A stretch of 64,000 nucleotides of DNA from Photorhabdus asymbiotica (lineage in GTDB: Bacteria; Pseudomonadota; Gammaproteobacteria; Enterobacterales; Enterobacteriaceae), in contig NZ_RBLJ01000001.1 of NCBI RefSeq assembly GCF_003634575.1, positions 558,001-622,000 of the forward strand. The letters are read 5' to 3'. The notes under the pieces are model-generated. The model had not been told where the DNA came from and made no database searches. It saw only the letters and a program-made list of their open reading frames with translations. This document shows, piece after piece, positions 59,886 through 64,000 of the stretch (positions are counted from its first letter, which is position 1; each line of letters starts with the position of its first letter). The translations under genes and the position numbers were made by a program.

Positions 59886-60536
59886 TTATTTAATCGGACT
59901 AAGATAATAAATAATTATTAATCCTTGTAAAATAATTACTCTACTTTATAACCCATGAAATATTATATTAAATTTCAATCGTTTAATAAGACATAATAAA
60001 AACCAAATTATTTCACTTTTATCCTATTTATCAGGTAGAAAACACCTTAAATATAAATAAGACCTAATGAACTTAAATAAAAACCCCCAGTCATTTATCT
60101 CATTATTTTTTCGACTTTACTATAATTTTTATATCTATAAATTTTTTCTTGCGACAATAATCAAAAACATAGCAATCCTTACCTAACACGAAAATAATCA
60201 AATATTTTAATTAATAACGATAGATTTTAAAAGCAATTAACAGATACCATTCATATCATATAAAAATCAAATTAATCGAAAAACCATAATTAATATGAAT
60301 TTTAAAAAGAAAAAAATCCAATACATAAATACTTTAGACTTTAACCGCTAAATATCACTTAAAAATAGAGTAATACCTCTCTTCTCTTTTATATTAAATA
60401 ACTACTTTTCAGGTAATAAATTTCACTTTTAAACTCCACCTGAAGCGATCCACTCCCCCTTCCCTTCGAATACAACTTGTTATTCTAAAAAGGATAAATG
60501 ACAATCAATAACATCTTTCAAGAGCTGGAGTAAGTC
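59886..60536. other. AT-rich upstream region of fbaB
   Basis: About 650 bases with no ORF I can support. It should contain the fbaB promoter; a ribosome site GAGCTGGAG lies just before the ATG. Confidence 0.6.
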
Positions 60537-61586
60537 ATGACTGATATCGCTAAGTTGTTAGGCAAAGATGCAGACAGTTTATTGCAACACCGTTGCAGTA
60601 CCATTCCGAGAGAAAATCTTTATCTGCCAGGTTCCGATTTTGTTGATCGAGTAATGATCGACAATAATCGGCCAAATAAGGTTCTGCGCTCCATGCAGAC
60701 ACTGTTTAATCATGGCCGTCTCGCAGGCACTGGCTATTTATCTATCTTGCCGGTGGATCAAGGTGTAGAACATTCTGCCGCCGCTTCTTTTTCTGCTAAT
60801 CCACTTTATTTCGATCCGAAGAATATTGTTGAATTAGCGATTGAAGCAGGTTGTAACTGCGTGGCCTCTACTTATGGCGTGTTATCCTCAGTTTCTCGTC
60901 GTTATGCCCATAAGATCCCTTTTTTAGTCAAACTGAACCACAATGAAACACTGAGTTATCCTGCTCAATATGATCAGACTTTATATGCCAGTGTTGAACA
61001 GGCGTTTGAGATGGGTGCCGTAGCCGTTGGTGCAACTATTTACTTTGGTTCTATCGAATCACGCCGTCAAATTGAGGAAATCTCAGCCGCTTTTGAACGG
61101 GCGCATGAATTGGGAATGGTGACAGTCCTGTGGGCCTACCTGCGTAATTCTGCTTTCAAAAAAGATGGGGTGGATTATCACGCCAGTGCAGACTTAACAG
61201 GCCAAGCTAACCATCTGGCAGCCACTATCGGCGCAGATATCGTCAAGCAAAAGATGGCTGAAAATAACGGTGGTTATACCGCCATTGGTTTTGGTCATAC
61301 CGATAAACGTGTTTATGCCAATTTGACCACTGATCACCCGATCGATCTGGTGCGTTATCAGATAGCTAACTGCTACATGGGTCGTGCTGGCCTTATTAAC
61401 TCAGGTGGTGCATCTGGTGATAATGATCTGAGTGATTCGGTTCGTACCGCAGTAATCAATAAACGCGCGGGTGGCATGGGATTGATTCTCGGTCGTAAGG
61501 CTTTCAAAAAATCTATGGAAGATGGCATCGAACTCATTAATGCCGTCCAAGATGTTTATCTGGATAATCAAGTTACCATAGCTTAA
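60537..61586 (+). CDS. fbaB: Class I fructose-bisphosphate aldolase
   Basis: A DhnA-type aldolase that splits fructose-1,6-bisphosphate through a Schiff base, used mainly in gluconeogenic growth. The 349-residue protein aligns along its length to E. coli FbaB (350): [20 protein letters not shown] at the start, [13 protein letters not shown], the [12 protein letters not shown] segment, [16 protein letters not shown] with the Schiff-base Lys, and [14 protein letters not shown] at the end. Confidence 0.97.
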   Translation: MTDIAKLLGKDADSLLQHRCSTIPRENLYLPGSDFVDRVMIDNNRPNKVLRSMQTLFNHGRLAGTGYLSILPVDQGVEHSAAASFSANPLYFDPKNIVELAIEAGCNCVASTYGVLSSVSRRYAHKIPFLVKLNHNETLSYPAQYDQTLYASVEQAFEMGAVAVGATIYFGSIESRRQIEEISAAFERAHELGMVTVLWAYLRNSAFKKDGVDYHASADLTGQANHLAATIGADIVKQKMAENNGGYTAIGFGHTDKRVYANLTTDHPIDLVRYQIANCYMGRAGLINSGGASGDNDLSDSVRTAVINKRAGGMGLILGRKAFKKSMEDGIELINAVQDVYLDNQVTIA

Positions 61587-61730
61587 TAAAGCTTGTTGTA
61601 GATCATGGTGATAATGAACAGGATGGTCAAGACACTATAAATTCTGAGTCAAGTTACTTTTATTAGCGAAGACGTCTTGCTGGTTATCACCTTTTATCCA
61701 AAATACCAAAACATCATTTAACGGTTATTC

Positions 61731-62528
61731 TCACCACCACTGATGAAAATGATGTACCGGTCCAATCCCTTTACCTACTTCAAGAGAATCCGCACATGCT
61801 AACGCAGTCTGGAGATAAGATTTGGCAACAGGAATTGTCGTCTGCCAATCTGAATAACATGGACGCAAAGCAGCTAATGCAGCAGAAAGAGTACACCCTG
61901 TGCCATGAGTATGACGTGTATTGATTCTAGGAGCAGTGAAACGCCATTCCCCATTACCCATAAATAGCCAGTCAGGGCTTTCACCGTTTATAAGATGACC
62001 GCCTTTAAGTAGAACCGCTTCACATCCCAATGATAACAATTCACGCCCTTGCTTTTGCATCTCCGTTTCAGTTTTTGCGACTGAACATTTCAGCAGAACT
62101 GCGGCCTCTGGCAAGTTTGGCGTAATCAACGAAACCTTAGGTAATAATTGCTCAACAACTAAGGAAACAGCTTCCGGAGCCAGCAGCGGATCTCCGCTTT
62201 TCGCAACCATTACTGTATCCAATACAATATAAGGAATTGAATAATGGCTTATTGCATCTGCAACCACTGCAACATTAGCCGCATTAGATAACATGCCAAT
62301 TTTGGCACTATCAATTCTGATATCTGACAACACAGACTCCAGCTGGGCAGCAACGAAAGCTGGGGCTATATCGTAAACAGACTGTACACCACGAGTATTT
62401 TGTGCAACAAGCGCTGTCATCACTGTTGTGCCATAAGCCCCAAGTGCAGAAAAAGTTTTCAAATCAGCCTGAATACCAGCACCACCGCTAGGATCAGTGC
62501 CAGCAATTGTCAGTGTATTAATTCTCAC
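61731..62528 (-). CDS. thiD: Hydroxymethylpyrimidine kinase / phosphomethylpyrimidine kinase
   Basis: ThiD phosphorylates HMP twice for thiamine synthesis. The GTG at 62528 follows GGAAGGAG and gives MRINTLTIAGTDPSGGAG, 265 residues (E. coli 266); an in-frame ATG at 62546 lies before the Shine-Dalgarno and is rejected. Ribokinase-fold motifs are intact: GIQADLKTFSALGAYG and THGTGCTLSAALAAL with the catalytic Cys/GTGC anion hole. It is preceded by a TPP riboswitch. Confidence 0.97.
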   Translation of the reverse strand: MRINTLTIAGTDPSGGAGIQADLKTFSALGAYGTTVMTALVAQNTRGVQSVYDIAPAFVAAQLESVLSDIRIDSAKIGMLSNAANVAVVADAISHYSIPYIVLDTVMVAKSGDPLLAPEAVSLVVEQLLPKVSLITPNLPEAAVLLKCSVAKTETEMQKQGRELLSLGCEAVLLKGGHLINGESPDWLFMGNGEWRFTAPRINTRHTHGTGCTLSAALAALRPCYSDWQTTIPVAKSYLQTALACADSLEVGKGIGPVHHFHQWW

Positions 62529-62587
62529 TATAGATACTCCTTCCAACCAGCAAAAGATAAAGCACGTATCAGGAAGAAGACACCATG

Positions 62588-62660
62588 ACTTCCCTACGCT
62601 GGCATTATCCAGATCAGGTATTACGGGTTCATCTCAGCTCAATTAAGAGCGCCCCGAGTC
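62588..62660 (-). promoter_or_regulatory. TPP riboswitch (THI element) of thiD
   Basis: On the minus strand the element runs GACTCGGGGCGCTC, GCTGAGATGAACCCG, ACCTGATCTGGATAATGCCA, GCGTAGGGA, which are the conserved P1/J and pyrimidine/pyrophosphate-binding sequences. It lies 60-130 bases before the thiD start and should turn off expression when TPP is high, probably by hiding the GGAAGGAG site. Confidence 0.95.
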
Positions 62661-62696
62661 AAAACAAAAACACCCTATCAGATAACTAACAGGGTG
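62661..62696 (-). terminator. Rho-independent terminator of cspE
   Basis: On the minus strand CACCCT and AGGGTG flank a 14-base loop and are followed by GTTTTTGTTTT. It abuts the TPP riboswitch, so cspE ends where the thiD leader begins. Confidence 0.85.
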
Positions 62697-62781
62697 ATAT
62701 CAGTATGTCATTGTTGCCAATAAAAAATCAGTCAGACAACAAAATTTACTCTGTCAATCAAAAACGATCGACAAAAAGAAG

Positions 62782-62991
62782 TTACGCTGTGGTGACATTT
62801 GCCGCAGAAGGACCTTTCTGGCCATCCTGAATTTCAAACTCAACTTTTTGACCTTCCGCCAAGGTTTTAAAACCATCGCTCTGAATAGCGCTAAAATGTA
62901 CAAACACATCTTTGCTGCCATCAGCTGGAGTAATAAAACCAAAACCTTTAGATTCGTTGAACCACTTTACAGTACCAGTGATTTTTGCCAT
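62782..62991 (-). CDS. cspE: Cold-shock-like RNA chaperone CspE (CspC/E type)
   Basis: A 69-residue cold-shock domain protein. The ATG at 62991 gives [20 protein letters not shown]; in-frame sequence upstream is untranslated leader. RNP1 (KGFGFITP) and RNP2 (VFVHFSAI) are intact. Residues around the C-terminus ([11 protein letters not shown]) are shared with both CspC and CspE; position next to pagP points to cspE. CspE acts as a transcription antiterminator and RNA chaperone. Confidence 0.93.
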   Translation of the reverse strand: MAKITGTVKWFNESKGFGFITPADGSKDVFVHFSAIQSDGFKTLAEGQKVEFEIQDGQKGPSAANVTTA

Positions 62992-63594
62992 TTTAAGAAT
63001 TTCCTTTGGATCACTTAATTCTAATTCGCCATTTTGGCGCAACATAAAAACCAGAGAAAGTTGCTGCTATTAACAGAACCATATAACAGAACCGTACCTC
63101 GTTTACCGGAACGATTTATCACATATTCTTAATATGATGGCAAGCCATTTTTTATCAGCTATGGAGCTAACGCACATATTTAAAATTCTTAACAACAATT
63201 ATTGTTTAACATAACCACAAAAATTTGAAAACCCAAGGTTATCCTAATTAGCTTACAGTTTATCCACTCAACGAAACCGCAGATAACATAAATAATTTTA
63301 ATTTATTCTGCCGATCTTATTATTAGCATTTTTATATCTAAGCTATGTCTATCAGCTCTAATCTCCTCTTTTTGAATGAAAGAAAAAATCAACACCTTTC
63401 TAATATCCATCGGCTAAAATATGAGTATTAAATATAGCCATTTAATACATATAACATCTTAATATTCATTTTTCGTTTAACTTTTATTGAGAATAGCAAG
63501 AGTAGAATTCCCGAATTTAGATGTTTGTCATATTTTATATGGCGCAAAAGAATCTCCCCCAATTTATGTCGCCGGGAAATTGGAGCAATAAATA
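62992..63594. other. Divergent upstream region of cspE and pagP
   Basis: About 600 bases without a supportable gene. It should hold a long cspE leader (typical for csp mRNAs) and the pagP promoter. CGTTTA, five bases, TATTGA at 63474-63490 loosely resembles a PhoP direct repeat, which would fit PhoPQ control of pagP, but the second half matches only partly. Confidence 0.45.
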
Positions 63595-64000
63595 ATGAAG
63601 TTCGATTTGACCACAGCTTATACACTATCAATACCCCTTTTAGCCTCATCAGGGACGGTACTTGCAACCACAGCAGATACCTCCAGCAAATCATCAACAA
63701 TGACTGCAATCCACACATCAACGGGTTATAACAATCATTCAGATAGTTTGTGGGCAACATTCAACAACAATGTTGCCCTCACCTGGGATGCGCCCAACAA
63801 TGAATTTTATCTTCCGGTAATTACCTGGCATAACAGATATACCTACGACAAAGAGAAGACCGACAAATATAATGAACGTCCCTGGGGTTTCGGTTATGGT
63901 AAATACCGTTACGACAAAGACAATGATTGGCATTCTCTCTATGCCATGGCTTTTATGGATTCTCATAACCGCCTGGAACCTATCATTGGCTATGGATTTC
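63595..64000 (+). CDS. pagP: Lipid A palmitoyltransferase PagP, 5' part (runs off right edge)
   Basis: PagP is an outer-membrane beta-barrel that moves palmitate from phospholipid to lipid A and raises resistance to cationic peptides. 135 residues are visible: a signal peptide (~1-25, ending LA), then [32 protein letters not shown], which holds the catalytic His, and AFMDSHNR with the catalytic Asp-Ser pair. The C-terminal strands are off the window. The ATG at 63595 follows TTGGAG. Confidence 0.95.
   Translation, partial: MKFDLTTAYTLSIPLLASSGTVLATTADTSSKSSTMTAIHTSTGYNNHSDSLWATFNNNVALTWDAPNNEFYLPVITWHNRYTYDKEKTDKYNERPWGFGYGKYRYDKDNDWHSLYAMAFMDSHNRLEPIIGYGF

Noticed and set aside
1-64000. tRNA, rRNA and prophage genes
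   Set aside because: No cloverleaf, rRNA segment or set of phage structural genes was found by reading the sequence; no search tool was available.

Overview
The window looks like chromosome of a gammaproteobacterium in the Photorhabdus/Xenorhabdus group (Morganellaceae), most likely Photorhabdus. The housekeeping genes match Escherichia coli closely in sequence and order: bamC-dapA with purC, gcvR-bcp, perM/bepA/arsC-like/hda, uraA-upp/purMN, ppk-ppx-yfgG, mdtABC-baeSR, yegP, trhP-cyaR, fbaB, thiD and cspE/pagP. Between these blocks lie AT-rich accessory islands and thirteen copies of a ~123 bp ERIC (IRU) element, a density typical of this group. The genus is inferred; no rRNA or tRNA gene is present to confirm it.

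Region 1 (1-17,600) is an accessory biosynthetic and export island. The end of a radical SAM/SPASM-like enzyme is followed by two tandem paralogues with a Tat-like N-terminus, a long conserved leader, a divergent Val/Ala/Asn/Thr-rich segment and a conserved tail. A coupled operon follows: small membrane protein, C-A-T-C nonribosomal peptide synthetase, HlyD-type adaptor, MacB-type ATPase, FtsX-type permease and free-standing carrier protein. On the minus strand are a serine hydrolase, a decayed AbiEii-like toxin locus with its small upstream gene intact, and a heterodimeric ABC exporter. This is the best candidate for an undescribed system: a possible proteusin-like RiPP coupled to, or next to, a small NRPS pathway.

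Region 2 (17,600-25,800) holds core genes: purC, bamC, dapA, gcvR, bcp, perM, bepA, an ArsC-like reductase, and hda with a CTG start. Region 3 (25,800-30,800) is an insertion between hda and uraA relative to E. coli. It carries a chitobiose-type PTS operon (chbBCA plus a family-4 glycosidase) and an unknown overlapping pair of small genes. Region 4 (30,900-39,300) is uraA, upp, purMN with a PurR operator, speG, ppk, ppx and yfgG.

Region 5 (39,300-44,300) is a nucleoside-use locus: Crp/Fnr-type regulator, adenosine deaminase gene broken by two ERICs, nucleoside hydrolase with an upstream CRP site, and an IS630-family insertion sequence. Region 6 (44,600-54,700) is the mdtABC RND pump with its BaeSR two-component system, lacking mdtD, then yegP. 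Region 7 (54,800-60,500) has trhP, the Hfq-type small RNA CyaR, a long degenerate AT-rich stretch, and two convergent broken genes (sce7726-like nuclease and T4 beta-like protein), each split by an ERIC. Region 8 (60,500-64,000) has fbaB, thiD under a TPP riboswitch, cspE and the start of pagP.

Removing each ERIC plus one TA copy restores the reading frame at all four in-gene insertion points, which shows clean insertion at TA dinucleotides.
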